Shown here: positions 7,389-19,500 of the stretch, in pieces
How positions within the stretch are numbered: the stretch's first letter is position 1
Layout: the number at the start of each line of letters is the position of its first letter
Assembly: GCF_000746525.1 (NCBI RefSeq)
Contig: NZ_CP009048.1
Coordinates: 4,219,501-4,283,500, forward strand
DNA from: Pseudomonas alkylphenolica
Lineage (GTDB): Bacteria > Pseudomonadota > Gammaproteobacteria > Pseudomonadales > Pseudomonadaceae
Length of the DNA: 64,000 bases
Direction of reading: 5' to 3'
Translations under genes and position numbers: made by a program
The notes under the pieces: generated by a model
Seen by the model: only the letters and a program-made list of their open reading frames with translations
Told to the model about the DNA's origin: nothing
Databases searched by the model: none

Positions 7389-9578
7389 ATGCACCGTTTG
7401 CTGTTGAGTCTGTTGCTGATCGTCGTTTCCTTCCCTCTCCTGGCCGCCGAGCCACCACGACCGAAAATCGGCCTGGTGCTGTCTGGCGGTGCCGCCCGTG
7501 GCCTGGCCCATATCGGTGTACTCAAAGCCCTGGAAGAGCAAGGCATCAAGATCGATGCCATTGCCGGCACCAGCATGGGTGCGGTGATCGGTGGCCTGTA
7601 TGCCTCCGGCTACAAGGTCGACGAACTGGAAAAACTCGCCCTCGGCATCGACTGGCAACAGGCACTCTCCGATGCGCCACCGCGCAAGGACGTGCCGTTC
7701 CGGCGCAAGCAGGATGACCGCGACTTCCTGGTCAAGCAGAAGCTCAGTTTCCGCGACGACGGCAGCCTCGGCTTGCCGCTGGGGGTGATCCAGGGGCAGA
7801 ACCTGGCCCTGTTGCTGGAAAGCCTGTTGGCCCACACCAGCGATACCCGTGACTTCGACAAGCTGCCGATCCCGTTCCGCGCGGTGGCCACCGACATCGC
7901 CAGTGGCGAGAAAGTCGTGTTCCGCCGCGGTCACCTGCCCCAGGTGATTCGCGCCAGCATGTCGATTCCCGCCGTATTCGCCCCGGTCGATCTGGATGGC
8001 CGGCTGCTGGTCGATGGCGGCATGGTCGACAACATTCCCCTCGATGTCGCCCGCGAGATGGGTGTGGATGTAGCGATTGTGGTCGACATCGGCTCACCGC
8101 TGCGTGATCGCAAGCAGCTGGCAACCGTGGTCGATGTACTCAACCAGTCGATCACCCTGATGACCCGACGCAACTCCGAGGAACAACTGGCCCAACTGCA
8201 CCGCGACGACATCCTGATCCAGCCACCGCTGGCCAGTTTCGGCGTCACCGATTTTGGCCGTGCCGAGGAAATGATCGATGCCGGCTACCGCGCCGCCCGA
8301 GCCCTGGACCCGCGCCTGGCTGCACTCAAACGCCCCGACGGCAGCGATGCCGAACTGAATGTCGCGCGCTCGCCGAGCCAGCGCACGCCGGTCATTACTG
8401 CCATCAGGATCGAGAACGACTCGAAGGTCAGTGACGACGTGATCCGCTTCTACATTCGCCAGCCGATCGGCGAACCCCTGGAGCTGGGGCGCCTGCAGAC
8501 CGACATGGGTACCCTGTACGGCCTGGACTACTTCGACCGGGTTCAATACCGGGTGGTGCACAAGGGCAGCGAGAACACCCTGGTGATCAACGCGCGCGGT
8601 CGCCGCGGTGGCACCGACTACCTGCGCCTGGGCCTGAACCTGTCGGATGACTTGCGCGGCGACAGCGCCTTCAACATTGGCGCCAGCTATCGGGTCAACG
8701 GTATCAACGAGCTGGGCGGCGAGTGGTTGACCCGAGCACAGATCGGCGATCAGCAAGAGCTGTACAGCGAGTTCTATCAACCGCTGGATGCCGGCTCACG
8801 CTACTTCGTCGCGCCTTATCTGGACCTCGGTTCGCAGAACATCGAGTCCACGCTGGACGACGACCCGATTGCCGAATACCGCCTGGAACGTTACGGCTTC
8901 GGCCTGAACCTAGGGCGCCAGATCGGCAACAGCGGCGAAGTACGCTTCGGGGTCGGCCAGGCCTGGGGCAATGCCGAAGTGCGTATTGGCGATCAGGATC
9001 TGCCGCACTTCAGTTTCAACGAAGGTTTCTATGAGCTGAAGTATTCGTTCGACACCCTGGACAACGTCTACTTCCCGCACAGCGGGGAAGACATCAGCCT
9101 GACCCTGCGCCAGTTCGAACCGGACCTGGGCTCCGACCAGCGTTACCGGCAGTGGAACTTCAAACTGGACAAAGCCCTGAGCAGCGGCGCCAATACCTGG
9201 GTGTTGGGCACCCAGTATGGCCGGACCCTGGATGACGCCGAGGTGGTGACCTCAAGCTTTGTGCTCGGTGGCGCCCGCCAGCTTTCAGGCTTTCGCCAGG
9301 ACTCTGTGTCCGGGCAGAACATGAGCCTGATGCGCATGGTTTACTACCGCCGGCTGACACCACGCGCCTACCTGCCGCTGGACTTCCCGCTGTACGTGGG
9401 TGGCTCGCTGGAGCGCGGACGGGCCTGGAACAATGACAACGAATTCGACAGCGGCTACATCAATGCCGCCAGTGTTTTCGTCGGTTTCGAGACACCGCTG
9501 GGCCCGCTGAACTTCAGTTACGGGGCCAACAGTGAAAATCAGAAGGCGTTGTACCTGAACCTGGGTCACACCTTCTGA
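7389..9578 (+). CDS. plpD: PlpD-type patatin-like phospholipase, type Vd autotransporter
   Basis: A 729-residue protein, nearly the same length as P. aeruginosa PlpD. A signal peptide (MHRLLLSLLLIVVSFPLLAA) is followed by a patatin domain with the oxyanion glycines GGAARG near 34, the nucleophile Ser62 in GTSMG and the catalytic Asp209 in DGGMVDN. A POTRA-like segment follows (VITAIRIENDSKVSDDVIRFYI, about 335-400), then a 16-strand beta-barrel ending in F (LNLGHTF). PlpD-type proteins are translocated by their own barrel, and the passenger is a phospholipase A1. Ser and Asp are both present, so the enzyme should be active. It is monocistronic, and the next gene is convergent. Confidence 0.92.
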   Translation: MHRLLLSLLLIVVSFPLLAAEPPRPKIGLVLSGGAARGLAHIGVLKALEEQGIKIDAIAGTSMGAVIGGLYASGYKVDELEKLALGIDWQQALSDAPPRKDVPFRRKQDDRDFLVKQKLSFRDDGSLGLPLGVIQGQNLALLLESLLAHTSDTRDFDKLPIPFRAVATDIASGEKVVFRRGHLPQVIRASMSIPAVFAPVDLDGRLLVDGGMVDNIPLDVAREMGVDVAIVVDIGSPLRDRKQLATVVDVLNQSITLMTRRNSEEQLAQLHRDDILIQPPLASFGVTDFGRAEEMIDAGYRAARALDPRLAALKRPDGSDAELNVARSPSQRTPVITAIRIENDSKVSDDVIRFYIRQPIGEPLELGRLQTDMGTLYGLDYFDRVQYRVVHKGSENTLVINARGRRGGTDYLRLGLNLSDDLRGDSAFNIGASYRVNGINELGGEWLTRAQIGDQQELYSEFYQPLDAGSRYFVAPYLDLGSQNIESTLDDDPIAEYRLERYGFGLNLGRQIGNSGEVRFGVGQAWGNAEVRIGDQDLPHFSFNEGFYELKYSFDTLDNVYFPHSGEDISLTLRQFEPDLGSDQRYRQWNFKLDKALSSGANTWVLGTQYGRTLDDAEVVTSSFVLGGARQLSGFRQDSVSGQNMSLMRMVYYRRLTPRAYLPLDFPLYVGGSLERGRAWNNDNEFDSGYINAASVFVGFETPLGPLNFSYGANSENQKALYLNLGHTF

Positions 9579-9584
9579 GGTGGG

Positions 9585-10019
9585 TCAGGACTTTTCCAGG
9601 TTGGCCAGGATGCGCGCGTGGACCTTCATGCACACGCGCAATTCCTCTTCGTCGACACCGGTGAAGAGTTCGACGCGCAAGGCATTGGCAATGGTTTCGA
9701 TCTGCTCGATCAATGGTTTGGCCGGAGGGCAGAGGAGGATCTTTTTTGCCCGCCGATCTTCCACTACGGCCTGACGCCGCACCAGCCCCTGGGACTCGAG
9801 GCTGTCGAGCAAACGCGCCAGGGTTGGCCCCTCGACACCCACACTCTGGGCCAGTTCGCGCTGGGTCGGCGCCTCGTCGAATCGGGCCAGGTGCAGCAAC
9901 ACCAGCCAGCGGGCCTGGGACAGATTGAGGCCGGCCAGGCGGCGGTCCAGTTCGGCACGCCAGCCCCGCGACATCTGGGCCAGCTGCATTCCGAAGCGGT
10001 GGTGATCGGTCAACGGCAT
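9585..10019 (-). CDS. MarR family transcriptional regulator
   Basis: A 144-residue winged-helix regulator. The DNA-binding core is APTQRELAQSVGVEGPTLARLLDSLESQGLVRRQA, followed by the wing VEDRRAKKILLCPPAKPLIEQIE. The layout matches SlyA/MarR proteins, which as dimers sense small lipophilic or phenolic compounds. No divergent efflux gene is adjacent; the upstream neighbour is recQ on the same strand, 117 bases away, so its target is not apparent. It converges on plpD with a gap of 6 bases. Confidence 0.9.
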   Translation of the reverse strand: MPLTDHHRFGMQLAQMSRGWRAELDRRLAGLNLSQARWLVLLHLARFDEAPTQRELAQSVGVEGPTLARLLDSLESQGLVRRQAVVEDRRAKKILLCPPAKPLIEQIETIANALRVELFTGVDEEELRVCMKVHARILANLEKS

Positions 10020-10136
10020 AGAAAACTCATCATCAGAACTAATTATTAGTCAGCTAACCATGCTCCCGCGCAACAGGCAAGGCTCCTCGCGGTTCAATCT
10101 GTCTGACAATCGTTATAAAAGATGACAAAACACCGT

Positions 10137-12272
<2,136 letters not shown>

Positions 12273-12517
12273 AAAAACTCCATAAATCGCAGAACCATCC
12301 TGGCCACAGGCTGGATGAAAACCTTCCCCGCCACACCTGAAAATGCGTAAGCGGCTTTTACCTGACCTGCCGTTCCAGCATGGCCAGGTACAAAAGCCGG
12401 GCATTATACCCGAGCGTTGCCTCGCACAGGGCGCTCTGCGATAGGCGTCATCTTTGCCTCGCAAGCGCCGCAAGATGCTAGAATTCGATCATCGTTTATT
12501 CCCAAGGTAGCCCTGTA

Positions 12518-13111
12518 ATGTCCTTCGCCGAGCAATTGAACCGCCTGCAAGCCTTCCTCGACGCCGACGAGCTGCACGAAGAAGCGCTGGACTACGTTGC
12601 CGCCCACGGCTACCTGACTGCATTGTCGATTGGTACCGAGGTGGTTCCCGAGCGCGAATGGATCGACGCCCTGTTCGCCGAAGAGCCGCATTACAAAGAT
12701 GCCGCCCAGCGTGAAGAGATCGAAGCCACGCTGATCCAGCTCAAGGCGCACATCGCCCGTCAGTTGGCCAGCGACGAGGAATTCGAACTGCCATGCGACC
12801 TGGACCTGGGCGATGAGCCGGACGATTCCGACCTGCGCGGCTGGTGCATCGGCTTCATGGAAGGCGTGTTCATGCGCGAAGAAGCCTGGTTCGAAACCGC
12901 CGAGGAAGAAGTCAGCGAGATGCTGCTGCCGATCATGGTCGGTTCCGGCCTGTTCGACGAACAGCCTGAATTCGCCGACATCGCCAGCGACGCCAACCTG
13001 ATGGACGACATGATCGTGCAGATTCCAGAGGCGCTGACCGCGCTGTACCTGCTGCAGCACGCGCCTGACGAAAAACCTGCACCTGCATTGCTCAAGCCAC
13101 GCCACCACTGA
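12518..13111 (+). CDS. YecA/UPF0149 family protein
   Basis: A 197-residue acidic protein. The N-terminal LDADELHEEALDYVAAHGYLTAL and the central RGWCIGFMEGV are the conserved signatures of UPF0149/YecA-type proteins. The SEC-C zinc tail seen in some relatives is absent, since the protein ends in KPRHH with no cysteines. Its function is unknown. It is divergent from recQ, with 245 bases between the starts, and sits 10 bases before ybaN on the same strand, so the two are probably cotranscribed. Confidence 0.85.
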   Translation: MSFAEQLNRLQAFLDADELHEEALDYVAAHGYLTALSIGTEVVPEREWIDALFAEEPHYKDAAQREEIEATLIQLKAHIARQLASDEEFELPCDLDLGDEPDDSDLRGWCIGFMEGVFMREEAWFETAEEEVSEMLLPIMVGSGLFDEQPEFADIASDANLMDDMIVQIPEALTALYLLQHAPDEKPAPALLKPRHH

Positions 13112-13121
13112 GTCGGCGTCA

Positions 13122-13487
13122 ATGCGCTACCTGCTGCTGGCCACCGGCTGGCTCAGCGTCGCGCTGGGAGTGATCGGCATCTTCCTGCCGGTGTTGCCGA
13201 CCACTCCTTTTCTGCTTCTGGCAGCGGCCTGTTTTGCCCGCAGCTCTCCGCGCTTTCACCATTGGCTGGTCAATCACCCGCGGCTTGGGCCGTGGATTCG
13301 TGACTACCTCAGTGGTGAAGGCATCCCGCTCAAAGGCAAGGTCTATGCGATTGCCTTGATGTGGCTGAGCATTGGCCTGTCCTGCTACCTGGTGCCGTTG
13401 ATCTGGGCGCGCGGGTTCATGCTGACCAGTGCGGTACTGGTCAGCATTTACATCCTGCGGCAGAAGACCCTGCGTCGACCGTCCTGA
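13122..13487 (+). CDS. YbaN family (DUF454) small inner membrane protein
   Basis: A 121-residue protein with hydrophobic helices and the DUF454 signature GWLSVALGVIGIFLPVLPTTPFLLLAAACFARSSPRFHHWL near the N-terminus, followed by two C-terminal helices. Function is unknown. It begins 10 bases after the YecA-type gene and is probably translated from the same message. A REP doublet follows. Confidence 0.9.
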   Translation: MRYLLLATGWLSVALGVIGIFLPVLPTTPFLLLAAACFARSSPRFHHWLVNHPRLGPWIRDYLSGEGIPLKGKVYAIALMWLSIGLSCYLVPLIWARGFMLTSAVLVSIYILRQKTLRRPS

Positions 13488-13511
13488 TTCTGGTAAGGCT
13501 GGTGAGCTGCC

Positions 13512-13582
13512 TGTGGGAGCGGGCTTGCCCCGCGATGCGATCTGACTGAAAAACCGCAATCGCGGGGCAAGCCCGCTCCCAC
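13512..13582. repeat. REP doublet (REPIN)
   Basis: Inverted REP arms (GTGGGAGCGGGCTTGCCCCG and its complement) around a spacer of about 21 bases, between the convergent ends of ybaN and the adhesin gene. Confidence 0.9.
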
Positions 13583-13595
13583 CGTGCCCCCACGG

Positions 13596-16500
13596 TTACA
13601 CCGTATCCACCTTCAACGAATGGTCATTGAGCATCCCGTTGATGATGGTCGCGGTATCCTGCCCGGCGGCAATCACACCGCCCGCTCCCGCCGTCACCCC
13701 ATAGTGCTGAGCCAGGTTGACCCCCGCCAGGTCAATGATCTGGGTCGGCGCAGCCCCCGCCACCGCACTCACCTCGATGGTCGACACCACCCCGGCGCCA
13801 CTGCCGGTGACCTTGAAGTGCAGATAATCATCCAGTGACGCCGAAGTTGCGTTCTCTCCCTGGAGCAACTGCGACAGGTCGAGCCGATCTGTGCCCGGGG
13901 TGAAGTCAGTGACGACATCACGCCCGCTATTACCTTGTTGCCAGAGGAAGATATCGTTACCGTCACCGCCCGTGAGGGTGTTGTTCCCCGGCCCGCCGAT
14001 CAGCACATCGTTACCGCCTCCCCCGTTCAACGCATCGTTGCCCAGGCCTCCTCTAAGCAGGTTGACATTGCCATCGCCGGTCAAGCTGTCGTTGTAGTCC
14101 GAACCGATCAGGTTCTCGATTCCACTCAAGGTATCGGTCCCCGCCCCGCCGGTATTTTGTGCGGCAAGGTTCGCCAGGCTTACGGTCACGCCGCTACTGG
14201 CACCGGCGTAACTGGCGGTATCGATACCGGCGCCACCGTCGAGCTGGTCATTGCCGCTGCCTCCGATCAGCAAGTCATTGCCGTCACCGGCGTTGAGGAT
14301 GTCGTTACCGTCGCCACCGATCAGCACATCATTGCCGGCACCGGCATTGAGGGTGTCGCCGCCCGCCCCGCCGAGCAAGGTGTCATGACCATCGGTCCCT
14401 GTCAGGACACTGCCTTGCTGGTAAGTGATATCGACATTGCCAGTGCCGGTACCGCCATGCCCATCACTGACCGTATAGGTGCCGTTGTAGGTCTCGTACT
14501 GGGCATTGGCGTAGTCGACGGTCATGGTCAAGGCATATCTTTCCAGTCCGTCGGGGTTGCCCCCGGCAAGATTGAGCAGGTTGACCACATGGATGCTGTA
14601 CACCCCGTCATGGCTGGCGGTAAAGCTACTGCCATCGGCAACGGTCTGGTAAATGCCATTCTCATCCTTCCACTCCATCAGGATGTTGCCGGCCGGCCGG
14701 TCGTGATCGAGCTTGAGAGACTCGCCTTTCTTCAGGGTGACGGTCAGAACGTCCTCGGCATTGGCACCACTGGAGAGCGCGCCCAGATAACCATTGACCA
14801 GCAGCGCTGCCGTGGTGGTGTTCGACGCGGTGCGGAACGAACTGCGCGGCAAGTCCTTCAACTGGTTGGCCAGGTTACTGCTCGTTCCCGAGAAAGTGAC
14901 CGTAGGCGTGCCACTACCGACCGTGAACCCCGCCCCCTTGGCCGCCCAATTGGTCGTGAAGCTAATCGGCGATGCGCTGAGCAAATCGTTGTTGGCATCG
15001 CTGTCGTTGGCCAGCAGTGCTTCAGCCGGCACAGTGATGGTGCTGGAGAGAATGTTGGTGATGATATGGTCAGCGCCAGCCACCGGCGCGGCGTTGGAGT
15101 AGACGTTAACCACCAGGTTGGCGCTGCTCAGGTCGCCATCATTGTCACTGGCGGTGAAGCCGATGTTTTCAGTTACGGTGGTGCCGGTGTCTTTCGGTGG
15201 CGTGTAGGTGAACTCGCCGCTATCCATGTCAACCAGCAAGGTACCGCCCTTGATGGTTTTGATGTTGAAGGTATTGGTTGCGGTGTCAAAGGAACCGCGA
15301 TCGACACCGCTGGCGCTGTAGCTGCCCTGGCCTTTGGGGTCATAGGTGTAAGTCGTACCATCGACCAGCAATGCTTTGATAAAACCGCCATCGGCGCCGA
15401 ACGTGCCGCCACTCATCAGGCTGCCGGTAATCGGCGCACCTTGCACCGTACCGGACAACACCTGATTCAACGCATTCAGGTCGGTAACCACCACAGCGTT
15501 GGTATTGGTATGCGTGCTGCCGTCATACGCCAGCGGGTTGAGATTGCTGGCGTTGACGCCGTCACCCAGGCCAATGGCGTAGGACTTGATCCCGTTGCTG
15601 TCGAGGAAGGACTTCCAGGCAGTCTCGTCGTCGGTATCGATGCCTTGTGAGGACGAGGACGGGTTGCCGTCGGAGAAGAAGTAGCCGATGTTCTGCGCAC
15701 CGGTCAAACTGCCAGCGTTGGCGAAGGCCGACTTCGCCTCGGCCACCGCATTATCGTAGTTGGTGCCACCACCCGCCGACAGCCCGGCAACGATCTGCTT
15801 GGCCTGGGCGACCGATACCCAGACTTCGGATTGTTCAGATGCTGAGGAACTGAAGGTGACGATCTGGACTTTGACGTCGCCCATTTCGTCATACTTGTCC
15901 AGCAAAGCGCTGATGGCATCCTTGGCCAGTTGCAGACGGGTCTTGCCCTCGACACCGGATTGATCGTTCATGCTGCCGGATACGTCGACGATCAGCAGCA
16001 AGTTGGAATCGACCTGCCCCGGCGTCACCGAACGCTCGGCCCCCACCACCGCGGCTACATCGTCAACGATGTTTACATCCAGGGTTGCCTGGGCTGTGCT
16101 GCCGTCTTTATCGGTTGCCGTGACAGTGATGGGCTCGTTGAGGTTGTTGATGCCATTGGCATTCGCATGGTTTTCGCTGTCCAGCAAGGTGTAGGTGTAA
16201 CTGACCACGCCGGTACTGGCGTTGTACCCGGTGATGGTCAACGAATTGCCCAAGGGCGTCGTACCCGTTTGCGGGAAGCCGGCAACATTGCCGCCGCTGA
16301 CCACGGTAATGCCCCCAACCGTCAGGGTTTGCAGACCATCCAGGGCAGTCACGGTGAAGCTGCCCGTGTGGGTTAACGCTGGCGAATCCGGGCTGCTGCC
16401 GTCGCTGAGATTTTTTTCGTAGACGGTCCGTTCGCCACCGTTGACGCTCAGACCATCGATGACCACCGGATGGTCCACGCTGCTGACATCGATCTTCAAC

Positions 16501-19500
16501 GTCGCAGTGCTGCTGTCGCCGTCGGCATCCTTGAGGGTGTAGGTGAAGTTTTCGACACCCGTGCCACCGCCTTTCAGATTGACGAAGTCCGGGTCCTGGG
16601 CGTTCAGGGTGTAGGTGTAGGAACCATCGGCGGCGAGCACCAGGGTGCCGTAAGTGCCGGCGATGGTTTGCGGGGTGATCGGGCCGCTGGCGATGCGGTC
16701 GGCGCCCTGTACATCATTGGTCAACACGTTGCCAGTCAGGGTCAGCTGCGTTTCCGTGGCGGTAGTGATGTTGCTGTCGTCGTACGCCTCGGGCGCGTCG
16801 TCGACGATATTGATATCGATGGTGGCACTGCCAGTACTGCCGTCGGTATCGGTCGCAACCACCTCGATTTGCTCGACCAGGGTGTTGCCGCTCGTGTGGC
16901 TTTCATTGTCCAGCAAGGTGAACGTGCCGACGATTACCCCGGTGCTCGGGTCGTAGCTGTGGATGGTCATCGAGTTGCCCAGCGGCGTGGTGCCGGTCAG
17001 CGGCAATGCACTGACCACCCCGCCACTGACCAGGGTGAGGCCACCGATAGTCAGGGTCTGCAGACCGTCCGGGGCGACCACGGTAAAGGTACCGCCCTTG
17101 GTCAGTGCCCACTGGTCCGGGCTGCTGCCGTCGCTAAGGTTTTTCTCGTAGAAGGTCAGCTCGCCGCCGCACAGGTCCAGACCATGGATCTCTACCGGGT
17201 CATTGAGGTTGCTGACATCGATCTTCAAGTTCGCCGTGCTGCTGTCACCGTCGGCATCCTTGAGGGTGTAGGTGAAGTTTTCGACACCCGTGCCACCGCC
17301 TTTCAGATTGACGAAGTCCGGGTCGTTGGCGTGCAGCGTGTAGGTGTAGGAACCATCGGCGGCCAGCACCAGGGTGCCGTAGGTGCCGGTGATGGTTTGC
17401 GGGGTGATCGGGCCGCTGGCGATGCGGTCGGCGCCTTGCACATCGTTGCTCAAGACGTTGCCGGTCAGGGTCAGTTGAGCTTCCGTGGCGGTAGTGGTGT
17501 TGCTGTCGTCGTACGCCTTGGGCGCATCGTCGACGATATTGATATCGATGGTGGCACTGCCAGTACTGCCGTCGGTATCGGTCGCAACCACCTCGATTTG
17601 CTCGACCAGAGTATTGCCGCTGGTGTGGCTTTCATTGTCCACCAAGGTGAACGTGCCGACGATTACCCCAGTGCTCGGGTCGTAGCTGTGGATGGTCATC
17701 GAGTTGCCCAGCGGCGTGGTGCCGGTCAGCGGCAATGCACTGACCACCCCGCCACTGACCAGGGTGAGGCCACCGATAGTCAGGGTCTGCAGGCCGTCCG
17801 GGGCGACCACGGTAAAGGTACCGCCCTTGGTCAGTGCCCACTGGTCCGGGCTGCTGCCGTCGCTAAGGTTTTTCTCGTAGAAGGTCAGCTCGCCGCCGCA
17901 CAGGTCCAGGCCGTGGATCTCTACCGGATCGTTGAGGTTACTGACATCGATCTTCAAGTTCGCCGTGCTGCTGTCGCCGTCAGCGTCCTTGAGGGTGTAG
18001 GTGAAGTTTTCGACACCCGTGCCACCGCCTTTCAGATTGACGAAGTCCGGGTCGTTGGCGTGCAGCGTGTAGGTGTAGGAACCATCGGCGGCCAGCACCA
18101 GGGTGCCGTAGGTGCCGGTGATGGTTTGCGGGGTGATCGGGCCGCTGGCGATGCGGTCGGCGCCTTGCACATCGTTGCTCAAGACGTTGCCGGTCAGGGT
18201 CAGCTGCGTTTCCGTGGCGGTAGTGGTGTTGATGTCGTCGTTCGCATTCGGCGCGTCGTCGACGATGTTCACATCGATCGAACCGTTGGCGCTGCTGCCA
18301 TCGCTATCAGTGGCCACCACCGTGAAGCTTTCGCTCAAGCTGGTGCCGTTACCGCTGCTGTGCGCTTCGTTGTCGAGCAGCGTGTAGGTGTAAGTCACCA
18401 CCCCGGTGCTGGCGTCGTAGCCCGTGATGGTCAGGGTGTTGCCTTGCGGCGTGGTAGCCGACTGCGGGAAGCCGACCGCATTGCCGCCAGCGACCACGGT
18501 GATACCGCCGACAGTCAGGGTTTGCAGGCCATCCGGGGCACTCACGGTGAAGCTGCCGCCCTGGGTCAGGGCCGAGCCGTTCGGGTTGCTGCCGTCGCTG
18601 AGGTTTTTCTCGTAGACGGTCAGTTCGCCGCCTTCGATATTCAGGCCGTTGAGGGTTACCGGGTCGTTGAGGTTGCTGACATCGATCTTCAGCGTCGCCG
18701 TGCTGCTGTCGCCATCGGCATCCTTGAGGGTGTAAGTGAAGTTTTCGACACCCGTGCCGCCGCCTTTCAGGTTGATAAAGTCCGGGTCGTTGGCGTTCAG
18801 CGTGTAGGTGTAGGAACCATCGGCGGCCAGCACCAGGGTGCCGTAGGTACCGGTGATGGTTTGTGGGGTGATCGGGCCGCTGGCGATGCGGTCGGCGCCT
18901 TGCACATCGTTGGTCAGCACATTGCCGGTCAGGGTCAGTTGGCTCTCGGTGGCCGTCACCGCATTGCTGTCCGCTACCGCATGCGGCATATCATCGATTA
19001 CGTTGACATCCAGCGAACCACTGGCCACATCACCATCGGTGTCGCTGACTGCGACGCTGATACTCTCGCCCTGTCCATTGGCTCCAGCGCCGTCCGGATG
19101 TGCCTCGGTGATGCCCAAGGTGTAGCTGTAACTGACCACACCGGTAGCAGCATCGTAACCGGTGATGGTCAATACGTTGCCCAAGCCGGTAGTGATGGAT
19201 TGACCCACACCGGTCACAGCGCCAGCCGTGACGACGTTGATGCCACCGACATTCAGGTTGAACACACCATCCGGCGCCACCACTGTGAAACTGCCGGTTT
19301 TGGTCAAGGCCGCGGGGTCACTGGCCGAACCCTGGGCCAGGTTGGCTTCGTTGAGGTTCAGCTCGCCCCCGTCAACCTGCAAACCTTCGATAGTGACCGG
19401 GTTGTTGACCACCGGTGGCAGTGGCGATGGCAGCAGCGCGTCACTGTTGTTATTGAGATCGCCGACATCCAGCTCTGGCACTTCGACAAAGCCGTTGAAA

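Noticed and set aside
12273..12473. N-terminal extension of RecQ by 67 codons
   Set aside because: The extension is not RecQ-like, and ATG 12272 has a ribosome site and the conserved family start.
13935..15650. Long antisense frame of about 571 codons over the adhesin C-terminal part
   Set aside because: It mirrors the RTX and VWA coding region, with a Val/Gly/Ala-rich product and no ribosome site or domain; it is an effect of high GC.
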